DNA of 16,818 bases from Phoronis ovalis (taxonomy: Eukaryota; Phoronida; Phoronidae). Shown piece after piece: positions 16,650 to 16,818 of this stretch. Below the pieces are notes generated by a model. The model was given only the letters and a program-made list of their open reading frames with translations, was not told the origin of the DNA and did no database searches. The translations under genes and the position numbers were made by a program. Every line of letters starts with the position of its first letter. Position 1 is the first letter of the stretch. The stretch covers positions 1 through 16,818 of the forward strand of contig JAOXYB010022737.1 of the NCBI GenBank assembly GCA_028565635.1, in the 5' to 3' direction.

Positions 16650-16818
16650 CTAAATAATAGCAGTGAGTTATCAAATTATACATATCTGTTCCATTACTGA
16701 GTGAATTTAAAGTATTGCATCAATCAGTAAAACGTTTTTGGTGCTTATCCTATCCTTATAGGATATGCAGCATTGTTATAGTCCTTGGCGTGGCAATGTA
16801 AACAATGAGCAATATGTA
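16650..16818 (-). other. start of a further NWD-like intron, cut by the window edge
   Basis: Noncoding on both strands. It contains the second copy of the palindromic repeat (about 16707-16818). Exons encoding the rest of the N terminus must lie to the right. Confidence 0.7.
16707..16818. repeat. short palindromic dispersed repeat, copy 2 (cut by window edge)
   Basis: From about 16736 it aligns closely to copy 1: TGCTTATCC, the hairpin TATCCTAT/ATAGGATA (16746-16753, 16758-16765), GGATATGC, GCATTGTTAT, TCCTTGG and GAGCAATAT. Spacer lengths differ: 4 bases rather than 2 in the hairpin, and extra bases before GAGCAATAT. A TTAA-AG-TATTGC at 16707-16718 may be its left end, with 16 bases that copy 1 lacks. 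The right end reads TGTA instead of TTAA. Confidence 0.7.

Noticed and set aside
1-16818. tRNA, rRNA, CRISPR, prophage or bacterial mobile elements
   Set aside because: I looked for cloverleaf-like blocks, regularly spaced direct repeats and transposase motifs and found none; the window is a spliced animal locus.

Overview
This is a eukaryotic, animal-type window: two spliced genes with GT-AG introns, long A+T-rich introns (roughly two thirds A+T by eye), AATAAA-type polyadenylation signals and interspersed repeat debris. Both protein families occur widely in animals. The high A+T, the introns of about 0.2-2 kb and the repeat style suggest an invertebrate, but I cannot name the phylum. There are no bacterial features such as operons, ribosome binding sites or CRISPR arrays.

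Plus strand, about 306-11692: the C-terminal part of a THADA (Trm732-type) homologue. I assembled 13 exons whose splice phases all agree, giving about 778 continuous residues. They include the DUF2428 region, with hallmark stretches LSPDHQLVL, CCWLNIK and TRRSAGLP. A short candidate terminal exon at 11638-11692 has an AATAAA 34 bases after its stop codon. The 5' part of the gene lies to the left of the window.

Minus strand, about 16649-12810: the C-terminal 1021 residues of an NWD-type STAND ATPase (NACHT and WD repeat domain protein, NWD1/NWD2 family), in three exons. The central exon is unusually long (2601 bases, 867 codons). It carries Walker A, Walker B, a winged-helix-like segment and the start of a beta-propeller. 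The last exon carries the final WD repeats and the stop. The N terminus lies to the right of the window.

The two genes converge tail to tail, with about 1 kb between their candidate poly(A) signals. That gap holds A+T-rich hairpins and a diverged tandem duplication. There is no sign that the genes act together: one supports tRNA methylation and the other looks like a signalling or scaffold ATPase. Other structure includes a small dispersed palindromic repeat (861-945 and 16707-16818), a diverged tandem array with a period of about 140-147 bases in a THADA intron (2862 to about 3300), and a frame-preserving but stop-containing alternative splice acceptor at 4178. I do not see a clearly new biological system; the best leads are the alternative acceptor, the repeat family and the short propeller of the NWD protein.
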